Source: Spirochaetota bacterium
Lineage (GTDB): Bacteria > Spirochaetota > B62-G9 > DRHN01
DNA: 5,527 nt
Assembly: GCA_023136305.1 (NCBI GenBank)
Contig: JAGLSF010000151.1
Coordinates: forward strand, 1-5,527
Reading direction: 5' to 3'
In this document: positions 1 through 5,527 of the stretch, piece by piece
How positions within the stretch are numbered: position 1 is the stretch's first letter
How the letters are laid out: the number at the start of each line of letters is the position of its first letter
The notes under the pieces: generated by a model
What the model saw: the letters and a program-made list of their open reading frames with translations, nothing else
Told to the model about the DNA's origin: nothing
Database searches by the model: none
Position numbers and translations under genes: made by a program

Positions 1-2
1 AT

Positions 3-1163
3 GGGAAGAAGAAGATCGGGATGTACGACCGGAGCGGCAATTTCATCACCTATCTGAAGGGGATCGACCTTATCGACCCCTACGGTATATCCTTTGCCGA
101 AGAGAACCGTCTGATAGTCAGTGACGGACCAGGCATCAAATCCTACGATACCATGCACTCGACGTGGACAGAAATTGACACGGGCGGCATGCTCGAACGG
201 GCCCTGGACGCGCATATAGATCACATCGGACAGCTCGTTACCTGTGACTATAAAAAAGACCGCATACTGCAGTTTATACCTCAAGAGGACAAGTACCGGA
301 ACCTCAACGTCATCCTGAACAGAATTGATACGGGAAGCTTTACGAAGAGCAGCCCCGTGATCGGGTACTACGTTTCCGTGTTCGATGCCGACGGCCTGCC
401 TATATACGGACTCGGTGGGAACAACTTCGTACTGCGGCTTGGCGGTGCAGTTGTACCCAAGATTGACCTCCGGTACAGCGAGGAACGGGACTCCAGACTC
501 AACATACTGTTCCTCGTCGACAAATCACTTCCCATGGAGACCTATGCGGAAGATATTCGGGACTACATGGAAAGTTTCCTTGGAAGCGTGACGCCGGCTG
601 ATGAGATGATGGTCATCGGATTCAACGACAGGTCATGGATAGCGAGTTCCTTTACCAACTCGAAGCTGAGAACCCTTGATGCCATACTGGAAGACCGCTT
701 TGAGCAGGCGGGCAGAAAGGCCTTCGATACAGCCTTCCGGAGGGCCATCGATGAGCTCAACAGGAGGTTTTACAAGAAGGTACTAGTTGTTGTTACAGAC
801 GGTCAGATGGACGCAGGTTCCTTTAACACCTACAGTTATCAGAGCTGCATCGACTACGCCGCCAACAATCACATACCCGTCTATGTGCTCAACTTCGGAC
901 AGGGTGAAGGGCGGTGGGACTTGAGCAATCTCGAATCCTTTTCACGCAGTTCGGGTGGTGCCTACTACGATGTGTATCATTCGAATGCCTTTCCCTATCT
1001 CTATCAGACGATGAAAACGCACCGATCACCCGAGTACCTCATCCTGTTTGAGGACAACTACGATCCCGAACTGCGCAACAAATATATGGAAGCCGAGGTT
1101 GAAGTTGATTACAATGGCAGAGTGGGCAGAAGCATGTTGGGATTTGTGTACCCATCTCTTTAG
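3..1163 (+). CDS. NHL beta-propeller plus von Willebrand factor A domain protein, 5' truncated by window edge
   Basis: The reading frame is open to the left edge and the codons before the first ATG (position 21) already read as repeat-like protein (GKKKIG-MYDRSGNF), so the true start lies outside the window. Numbering from that ATG: residues 1-90 resemble NHL/beta-propeller blades (YDRSGNFITYLKG; DPYGISF...LIVSDG...IKSYD; then a third blade ending ILQF). Residues 115-150 form a beta-rich linker (YYVSVFDADGLPIYGLGGNNF) of the kind that precedes VWA domains. Residues 160-331 are a VWA domain: LNILFLVDKS, then KVLVVVTDGQ at 253-262 and IPVYVLNFG at 285-293. The tail 339-376 is a short beta-rich segment. 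The MIDAS motif DxSxS reads DKSLP, and the usual Thr loop has Arg/Lys, so metal binding may be lost. Such proteins usually act outside the cytoplasm in protein-protein contacts; a signal peptide cannot be checked here. Domain calls are firm for VWA and good for NHL; the specific role is unknown. Confidence 0.85.
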   Translation, partial: GKKKIGMYDRSGNFITYLKGIDLIDPYGISFAEENRLIVSDGPGIKSYDTMHSTWTEIDTGGMLERALDAHIDHIGQLVTCDYKKDRILQFIPQEDKYRNLNVILNRIDTGSFTKSSPVIGYYVSVFDADGLPIYGLGGNNFVLRLGGAVVPKIDLRYSEERDSRLNILFLVDKSLPMETYAEDIRDYMESFLGSVTPADEMMVIGFNDRSWIASSFTNSKLRTLDAILEDRFEQAGRKAFDTAFRRAIDELNRRFYKKVLVVVTDGQMDAGSFNTYSYQSCIDYAANNHIPVYVLNFGQGEGRWDLSNLESFSRSSGGAYYDVYHSNAFPYLYQTMKTHRSPEYLILFEDNYDPELRNKYMEAEVEVDYNGRVGRSMLGFVYPSL

Positions 1164-1167
1164 GCAC

Positions 1168-1172
1168 AGGGG
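1168..1172 (+). promoter_or_regulatory. Shine-Dalgarno-like AGGGG in the gap after the VWA gene
   Basis: AGGGG lies five bases before an ATG at 1178. That ATG is not in the frame of the downstream methyltransferase. It opens a 33-codon frame ending with TGA at 1277-1279, overlapping the methyltransferase start. This is the best ribosome-binding-site match in the gap, better than anything before the ATG at 1218, so it may serve a leader peptide that couples translation, or be chance. Confidence 0.3.
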
Positions 1173-1217
1173 TGGCCATGCTGCTGCCATGCCAGCAACC
1201 TTTCATATATCATCTCA

Positions 1218-1901
1218 ATGGACGTCAATATCTACAGAACATGGGATCGGGACATGCAGGACTGGGAGAGAGAGATTGACGATCTCATCGAAATCGAGCT
1301 CAAACCCTCGGGTATAACTGACGATGCAGTGCTTGCCGCAATGAGAAGGGTGAAGAGGCACAAGTTCATACCCGAAACGCTGCGCGACCGGGCGTACGGC
1401 AACTATCCCCTGCCCATAGGCGAGAGCCAGACCATATCGCAGCCCTACATAGTCGGGCTTATGACGCAGGCACTGGAGATCAGAAAAACTGATCGGGTGC
1501 TCGAAATCGGCACGGGGTCAGGCTATCAGGCAGCCATCCTCGCAGAGCTCTCCGAAATCGTCTATTCCATCGAGCGTCTGGACACGCTGTCGTCCAGGGC
1601 ACGCACAAATCTCTACAGTCAGGGATACGACAACATCTATCTCATCGTCGGGGATGGAACCCTTGGTCTACCCGAGTACGCACCCTTTGACAAGATCATC
1701 GTGACTGCCGCTTCGCCTAAGGCCACCGATATACTGCTCTCACAGCTCAAGCAGGGAGGCAAGATGGTGGTGCCAGTGGGAAACCGCTCCATCCAGGATC
1801 TCAAGCTTATCGAAAAGGCCCTGAACGGGAGAATATACAGAAAATCACTGGGAGGGTGCCGGTTTGTCCCGCTCATTGGAAAAGAGGGATGGCGTGATTA
1901 G
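1218..1901 (+). CDS. pcm: Protein-L-isoaspartate O-methyltransferase (PCMT)
   Basis: This cytoplasmic enzyme transfers a methyl group from S-adenosylmethionine to L-isoaspartyl residues in aged proteins, starting their repair. In the 227-residue reading, LPIGESQTISQPYIV (65-79) holds the catalytic-site Ser74. VLEIGTGSGYQ (94-104) is SAM motif I, SIER (117-120) carries the acidic SAM-ribose residue, and GDG (145-147), FDKIIVTAA (157-165), VPVG (185-188) and the PCMT-specific RFVPL (215-219) follow in the expected order. No signal peptide is seen. The ATG at 1218 is the first in-frame start after the previous stop, but has no good ribosome-binding site. An ATG at 1254 gives 215 residues, closer to the roughly 208 of E. 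coli Pcm, and has GGGA seven bases upstream; I cannot decide between them. It follows the VWA gene by 54 bases and precedes the TPR gene by 25, so it is probably in their operon. The family call is very secure. Confidence 0.95.
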   Translation: MDVNIYRTWDRDMQDWEREIDDLIEIELKPSGITDDAVLAAMRRVKRHKFIPETLRDRAYGNYPLPIGESQTISQPYIVGLMTQALEIRKTDRVLEIGTGSGYQAAILAELSEIVYSIERLDTLSSRARTNLYSQGYDNIYLIVGDGTLGLPEYAPFDKIIVTAASPKATDILLSQLKQGGKMVVPVGNRSIQDLKLIEKALNGRIYRKSLGGCRFVPLIGKEGWRD

Positions 1902-1915
1902 TCTGATGCACCACA

Positions 1916-1920
1916 AGAGG
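1916..1920 (+). promoter_or_regulatory. Ribosome binding site deciding the TPR gene start
   Basis: AGAGG lies six bases before ATG 1927. The protein starting there begins with a textbook signal peptide. Starts further upstream in the same frame (TTG 1864, ATG 1906) lack a comparable site and would add a polar extension in front of the signal sequence. Confidence 0.55.
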
Positions 1921-1926
1921 ACGGGC

Positions 1927-4137
1927 ATGAAAAGGTTATCAACCATTATTATCCCACTGCTTCTCCTTCTCTGTTTTACAGGCATTACAACTGTTGAGGC
2001 GGAGAGCACCATAATCCGGCAATACCGGGAGGCTCAGAAGCTCGAGGCGGAGGGCATGTGCGAGGAAGCCATATTCGCCTATCAGGACATACTCCTGCAG
2101 AACCGTTTTTACATCGATGCTAAAATCGGCCTTGCCCGCTGCTACTTTGAAACGGGAAAGCTGAGACTTGCCAGGAAAACAATCGCCGAGGCCCTCAAGC
2201 AGGAAGAGAACAACGTTGAGGCGTGGATACTGCTCGGCCGCATCAATACATCACTCAAGGCCTATGATGAGGCGCAATCCGCCTTCGACAGGGTTACGGA
2301 AATCGAACCCGCCAACCTGGAGGTTCGGTATCGCGTGGGCGATCTCTACCGTGCACAGGGAGCCTACAGAGAGGCAATCACCCATTATAGAGCGATACTC
2401 AAACTGTACCCCCGCGACGTCATGGCCCACATATATCTGGGCATCATGTACACAGAGCTCGGTGAGCTCGAGAAGGCGGGCGGGTATTTCAGAAAAGCCG
2501 TATCACTGAAAAGTGATGACCCCCTTACCCACCTCAACCTGGCGCGACACTACTACCGAATGGGTGTGCGCTACACGCAAAAACAGCATGCACAGGGATC
2601 ATTATCAAGCAGGGAATTGTACAGAGATGAGTCGGAGGAGTACTTCGAGGCGGGCATCTCAGAGGCCCGTACCGCCATCGTCATTCTGGGGGAAAAGTAC
2701 CTAAAAGGAAAATCATTTCTACTTGAAAAGGAGATTGCAGAGGCATACAGAATTATAACCTCAATCCACTTCTTTATGGCCCGGGCCACACCTTCGAGTG
2801 AGGGTGAGCGCAAGCGACAGCATTGGGAAAAAGCTATTGAGGCCTATGAACCGATTCTCGAGTTCATTGAAAGCAAGCCCGACCCCGGGGAGACCGACTG
2901 GCTCATCTATTATGAGCTCGCCTACTGTTACGAGATGTCCCGCGACCAGGTGAATGCGTTTGAGAATTATAAAAAAGCATGGACGATTCGGATCGATGAC
3001 GAGATCACACACTTCCGTATGGAAAACCTTCTCCTGAAGCTGTACAGGAGGGACCTCGACAATCCTCAAAGGATATTTCACTCGAACTATCATTTCAAGA
3101 AAGCCCGGTTCGAACTCGACGAGCATCTCATGGACAAGGCCTTTATGCACTACAAGCGTGCGGTTATGCTTGATCCCGCCAATCCGGAAAAGCGGCTTGC
3201 CCTCGCCAACCTGTTCCGGGTGCGTAAGTTCTACGAGCAGTACCTCGTGGAGCTACGAGACATCATCCAGGGCACACTCGATGTGGACACCATCGATATA
3301 CAGGACCGTATCGAGATATACGAAAATCATGTGGGGAAGAACCTGGCCGCTCAATGGAGCGTACGCCAGTACGGGAAGGACCCCGCCTCACCCTACTATG
3401 TACCGAAATCCAGGACCAGGGTGGCAGTCCTGAATGCATTCGAATCCGACTATATCCATGAAGATTTCATACACCGGGACTTCTCGCGGACCTTTACTGA
3501 GATGCTCAACCTGGTGCTCACCTATCACAAGAAGATTGAAGTGCTGCCGCACTATAGGGATGTATTCCAGAAGACCGATGCGCTTCCGGAGATACATTCA
3601 GCACGAGAGGCCCTTCATGAAGCACGAAAAAATCTCGGTGATACATACAGGCTCACCGTCGATTACTACGTTACCGGCAGGATTGTCGAGGAAGCGAATT
3701 CTCTCAAGGTACACATGAGGATCTATTCGGCCTTCAACGGCATGCTGCTGCATGAGCTCGTCACCTACTACACGGGAAATGACCGGGTGTTCAACACCGT
3801 GGTGTCGCTTGCGGCCAGTATCAATCAGTTTGTACCGCTCAGGGGAATGATCGTGCGCATGGAGGGAAGAGACCGGGCCCTCATAAACCTTGGAAGGGCC
3901 CATGGCGTTGAACCCGGTATGGTTTTTCATATCTCTAGGGAGGAGAGCCTGCGGGTAAACCCGGAGACAGGTGAGTACGAGTTCGACCTCGAAGTGTCCC
4001 TGGGTACGCTCACCATCACCAGAGTCGATGAAATGATCGCAGAGGGCACCTACACCCATGAGGGACGCTTCAACCGCGTCAATGAGTACGATTATGTGAT
4101 GCTGACGGAACCCGAGGAGGAGAGCCGCCCGGAATGA
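1927..4137 (+). CDS. Secreted TPR-repeat protein with C-terminal CsgG/FlgO-like and FlgT-C-like modules
   Basis: A 736-residue protein, probably periplasmic or envelope-anchored. The start at 1927 is chosen because the product opens with a Sec signal peptide (MKRLSTIIIPLLLLLCFTG..., likely cut after TTVEA, residue 25) and has an SD site; the frame stays open upstream to a TTG at 1864. Residues 30-199 hold about five tandem TPR units with typical small/large residue pattern (for example YRVGDLYRAQGAYREAITHY). A helical, charged region (about 215-320) follows, then two more TPR-like units at 324-357 and 384-419 (KAFMHYKRAVMLDPAN). From about 497, RVAVLNAF...LGDTYRLTVDYYVTGRI resembles the CsgG/FlgO/TolB-N type of alpha/beta domain. 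Residues 638-727 (RGMIVRMEGRDRALINLGRAHGVEPGMVF...LGTLTITRV) resemble the small beta-barrel at the end of FlgT. TPR and signal peptide are clear; the C-terminal resemblances are from memory of family patterns and need a profile search. Likely an assembly scaffold, by inference. Confidence 0.9.
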   Translation: MKRLSTIIIPLLLLLCFTGITTVEAESTIIRQYREAQKLEAEGMCEEAIFAYQDILLQNRFYIDAKIGLARCYFETGKLRLARKTIAEALKQEENNVEAWILLGRINTSLKAYDEAQSAFDRVTEIEPANLEVRYRVGDLYRAQGAYREAITHYRAILKLYPRDVMAHIYLGIMYTELGELEKAGGYFRKAVSLKSDDPLTHLNLARHYYRMGVRYTQKQHAQGSLSSRELYRDESEEYFEAGISEARTAIVILGEKYLKGKSFLLEKEIAEAYRIITSIHFFMARATPSSEGERKRQHWEKAIEAYEPILEFIESKPDPGETDWLIYYELAYCYEMSRDQVNAFENYKKAWTIRIDDEITHFRMENLLLKLYRRDLDNPQRIFHSNYHFKKARFELDEHLMDKAFMHYKRAVMLDPANPEKRLALANLFRVRKFYEQYLVELRDIIQGTLDVDTIDIQDRIEIYENHVGKNLAAQWSVRQYGKDPASPYYVPKSRTRVAVLNAFESDYIHEDFIHRDFSRTFTEMLNLVLTYHKKIEVLPHYRDVFQKTDALPEIHSAREALHEARKNLGDTYRLTVDYYVTGRIVEEANSLKVHMRIYSAFNGMLLHELVTYYTGNDRVFNTVVSLAASINQFVPLRGMIVRMEGRDRALINLGRAHGVEPGMVFHISREESLRVNPETGEYEFDLEVSLGTLTITRVDEMIAEGTYTHEGRFNRVNEYDYVMLTEPEEESRPE
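4115..4122 (+). promoter_or_regulatory. Purine-rich SD-like site inside the end of the TPR gene
   Basis: AGGAGGAG, in the Glu-rich tail codons of the TPR gene, is the nearest SD match to the ATG at 4134. Spacing from its last GGAG to the ATG is 11 bases, longer than ideal. Together with the ATGA overlap this suggests that translation of the small downstream gene depends partly on ribosomes finishing the TPR gene. Confidence 0.4.
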
Positions 4138-4622
4138 TGCACCCCGAAGCTCATATGCAATTGAAACCAGCGATCCCCTCTATTGTAAATAAAACAGCTC
4201 GCCTGACCGCAGCCAAACTCCTGATCACTCTTCTGTGCATCCTTCCCCTGCTTGCCCCCCCACAGAGCCCTGCCCAGGAACTCCTCATCGTCACGGAACT
4301 GAAGGAGATTACCGAAGATTTCGGATTCCTGATCGACGTGACCGTTGTCAACAACCGGTACACGGGCAAACAGGACCTGGTCATCAAACCCACCGAAGGC
4401 ATGGTGTACGAGACAGACATCTTCATACGTACCGTGTGTGCGGCAGTGGCAACGGTAACTGCGCAGAGCCCCGTCTATGAAACCTACACCGACATGGTCA
4501 TGCTGGACATAAACGGCGAGCTCTGGACCATCAGTACAAAATCCTGCCGAAAGGCATTCGGCATGGCCACCGAGGTTGGGCAAAACGCCATGCTCAAAAG
4601 CAGGCTTCAGCAGCTCAGATAG
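4134..4622 (+). CDS. Small secreted protein of unknown family
   Basis: A 162-residue product that I do not recognise. Its start overlaps the stop of the TPR gene as ATGA (4134-4137), typical of translational coupling. ATGs at 4137 and 4155 are in frame and would only shorten the N-terminal polar stretch. After a long n-region with Lys/Arg, residues 29-41 (LLITLLCILPLLA) form a hydrophobic core and SPA-QE (46-49) is a good signal peptidase I site, so a mature protein of about 115 residues should be exported. It is mostly beta-like (LLIVTELKEI, FGFLIDVTVVNN, DLVIKPTEGMVYETDIFI, DMVMLDINGELWTIST) with a helical C-terminus, and has two cysteines (102 and 138) that could form a disulfide. Cys35 lies inside the signal core without a convincing lipobox. 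Coding potential is supported by the overlap, the signal peptide and continuity with the operon. It probably works with the TPR protein, by position only. Confidence 0.75.
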   Translation: MMHPEAHMQLKPAIPSIVNKTARLTAAKLLITLLCILPLLAPPQSPAQELLIVTELKEITEDFGFLIDVTVVNNRYTGKQDLVIKPTEGMVYETDIFIRTVCAAVATVTAQSPVYETYTDMVMLDINGELWTISTKSCRKAFGMATEVGQNAMLKSRLQQLR

Positions 4623-4721
4623 AAAAAGACCACAGGAGGGGGCACGTTATCGTCCCCACACTCCATGATATATTGAAATATGGCATTCTCTTCCCCAGCT
4701 GAAGTGATTTGAGAACAGGCC
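4623..4721. other. Intergenic gap between convergent genes
   Basis: This 99-base stretch separates the end of the plus-strand unit from the end of the minus-strand glycosyltransferase gene. No ORF of note, RNA gene or promoter is seen. It contains a G/C hairpin (4639-4657) and the left arm of an A/T-richer hairpin with a T run, consistent with a transcription end zone. The base composition changes across it from GC-rich to AT-richer. Confidence 0.6.
4639..4657 (+). other. Small hairpin 17 bases after the operon's last stop codon
   Basis: GGGG (4639-4642) pairs with CCCC (4654-4657) and ACG (4644-4646) with CGT (4651-4653), with one bulged C and a TTAT loop: seven base pairs in all. No T run follows, so it is not a classic intrinsic terminator. 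It could protect the 3' end of the message or be chance. Confidence 0.3.
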
Positions 4722-4733
4722 TCATGTTCTTTT
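4712..4733 (+). terminator. Possible intrinsic terminator of the plus-strand operon
   Basis: AGAACA (4712-4717) pairs perfectly with TGTTCT (4725-4730) around a seven-base loop and runs into TTT, giving TCTTTT at the end. The stem is short and not GC-rich, so the call is tentative. The stop codon of the opposing glycosyltransferase gene (4722-4724) lies in its loop. Read on the minus strand the hairpin has no T run behind it, so it would work mainly for the plus-strand unit. Confidence 0.35.
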
Positions 4734-5527
4734 AAACTTATTTATTTTTTCCGGTGGAATTTTCTTTGATCCAAAGATATTCATGAGAAGCTGCTCGAGT
4801 TTTTCAGTGAGAAACTCATAGGAGAAGTATCGCCATCCTAACATGAAATTGACTTCAGCCATCTCTTCCTGCTGCTTTTTGTCATCCAGCAATCTGTGGA
4901 TTTCATCTATTTTCTGCTGGGTGAGATACCTGTTAAATGAAACGACTTCAAACCCCTTCGGTTCTATATCAGCTTCGAATATCGGGTATCGGTTGATAAT
5001 GATAGGTTTTCGAAAATAGATCGCTTCAATAAAGGTATTGCCAAAACCTTCATAGAGTGAGGGATACGTGACGACATCGGTGTGAAGATACACGTCCTCG
5101 AGGGTATAGAGCTTTGTCCCGTTCTCAAGAACTTTACGGGTGCCGGCTATACGATCGGCAATTATTTTCATCTCTATACCCATGAAAGCTGCATACTCTT
5201 CTATTCTCTCCCTGTATTCAAATCCTTCATCCCCGGCTTCATGCGTGATGAGAAGGACTGCCTTCGGATACTCAAGACGCTTCACAAGCTCAATAGATAT
5301 CTCTATGCCCTTTCGTGAGACAATCCGTGTCGGCTGAAGAACGACGAGTGAATCCTCAGCAATACCGATCTGTTCCCTGAAATCCTTTGAATAGGAATCG
5401 ATGACCGGCGGCCTTTCCTTAAAATCGAGAATGTTTGGAATCAGAGTCCAGCTCACGCCGGCGCGCCGGCTCAATTCATCACCTGCAATCGAGTTAATGA
5501 CTACATGCTGGATGCATGGATGAACTG
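4722..5527 (-). CDS. GT4-family glycosyltransferase, C-terminal part (N-terminus beyond right edge)
   Basis: Read from the right edge, 267 residues are visible and the frame stays open with no start required. Codons before the TTG at 5472-5474 read VHPCIQHVVINSIAGDE and run smoothly into LSRRAGVSW and IPNILDF, the usual GT4 pattern just before the donor-binding domain, so that TTG is not the start. In visible numbering, VVLQPTRIVSRKGIE (61-75) is the first strand and loop of the C-terminal Rossmann domain with donor-phosphate Arg67/Lys72. HEAGDEG follows at 95-101. YEGFGNTFIEA contains the EX7E nucleotide-sugar motif (Glu159 and Glu167; bases 5025-5051). These residues support a retaining GT-B enzyme using an NDP-sugar, in the cytoplasm. 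The AGDEG and NRYPIF...DIEPKGF stretches recall GT4 enzymes of glycoside-solute synthesis such as mannosylglucosylglycerate synthase, but that is a weak memory-based hint; a polysaccharide role is equally open. The gene is AT-richer than its neighbours and convergent with them. Confidence 0.9.
   Translation of the reverse strand, partial: VHPCIQHVVINSIAGDELSRRAGVSWTLIPNILDFKERPPVIDSYSKDFREQIGIAEDSLVVLQPTRIVSRKGIEISIELVKRLEYPKAVLLITHEAGDEGFEYRERIEEYAAFMGIEMKIIADRIAGTRKVLENGTKLYTLEDVYLHTDVVTYPSLYEGFGNTFIEAIYFRKPIIINRYPIFEADIEPKGFEVVSFNRYLTQQKIDEIHRLLDDKKQQEEMAEVNFMLGWRYFSYEFLTEKLEQLLMNIFGSKKIPPEKINKFKRT
5457..5470. repeat. 14-base perfect GC palindrome inside the glycosyltransferase gene
   Basis: GCCGGCGCGCCGGC is identical to its own reverse complement and stands out in an AT-rich gene. 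It encodes part of the SRRAGV stretch in frame. Roughly a third of one such palindrome is expected by chance in a window of this size, so no function is claimed. Confidence 0.5.

Noticed and set aside
1..57. ATG at position 1 as a gene start
   Set aside because: That frame ends at TGA 55-57. The real gene is in the third frame and comes in from outside the window.
1048..1317. 89-codon plus-strand frame bridging the VWA and methyltransferase genes
   Set aside because: It overlaps the well-supported ends of both genes in another frame, has no ribosome binding site seen, and its composition (Arg, Ser, Thr, His-rich) is that of an off-frame reading.
1864..1926. Upstream TTG (1864) or ATG (1906) start for the TPR gene
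   Set aside because: Both would put a charged extension before a textbook signal peptide, and the TTG would overlap the methyltransferase gene by 38 bases. The ATG at 1927 has an SD at proper spacing.
1958..1990. Lipobox in the TPR protein signal sequence (LLLLLC)
   Set aside because: The residue before Cys is Leu rather than Gly/Ala/Ser and the Cys sits inside the hydrophobic core; the TTVEA signal peptidase I site fits better.
3598..4059. 153-codon open frame on the minus strand
   Set aside because: It lies wholly within the TPR gene in antisense, its translation has no domain pattern or signal peptide, and the opposite strand has convincing TPR and C-terminal module sequence.
4092..4583. 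163-codon open frame on the minus strand
   Set aside because: It is antisense to the small secreted protein gene. The plus-strand frame has a signal peptide, an ATGA overlap and operon continuity; the minus frame has a His/Gly-rich translation typical of a shadow frame.
5472..5474. TTG as the start codon of the glycosyltransferase
   Set aside because: The frame remains open to the window edge and the upstream codons read as conserved GT4 sequence (VVINSIAGDE), so the codon is an internal Leu and the gene is cut by the window edge.

Overview
The window looks like chromosomal DNA of a Gram-negative bacterium. Two of the predicted proteins carry clear Sec signal peptides, and the domain types (NHL/VWA, long TPR scaffold, FlgO/FlgT-like modules) are usual in envelope proteins of Desulfobacterota, Spirochaetota and related groups. 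I cannot assign the organism more closely. There are no RNA genes, mobile elements, CRISPR arrays or long repeats that I can see.

Left part, positions 3 to 4622, plus strand: a tightly packed four-gene unit with about 57% G+C in three hand-counted 60-base lines. (1) The 3' part of a gene for an NHL beta-propeller protein with a C-terminal von Willebrand factor A domain whose metal site looks degenerate; its start lies left of the window. (2) A protein-L-isoaspartate O-methyltransferase with all its diagnostic motifs. (3) A secreted TPR protein of about 736 residues whose C-terminal third resembles CsgG/FlgO-type and FlgT C-terminal-type modules. (4) A small secreted protein of unknown family, joined to gene 3 by an ATGA stop/start overlap. 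The spacing (54, 25 and -4 bases) suggests co-transcription. A plausible reading is an envelope or periplasmic assembly, with TPR and VWA proteins as scaffold and binding parts, together with a cytoplasmic protein-repair enzyme; this is inference.

Positions 4623 to 4721 form the gap between convergent genes. It holds two small hairpins, one followed by a short T run, which may end transcription of the left unit.

Right part, 4722 to 5527, minus strand: the C-terminal 267 residues of a GT4-family (GT-B fold) glycosyltransferase whose N-terminal half is outside the window. It is clearly richer in A+T (about 44% G+C over 4741-5460 by hand count), points the opposite way and is probably functionally unrelated to the left unit.

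I do not see a demonstrable new system. The best candidate for something undescribed is the NHL-VWA / PCMT / TPR-FlgT-like / small secreted protein cluster.
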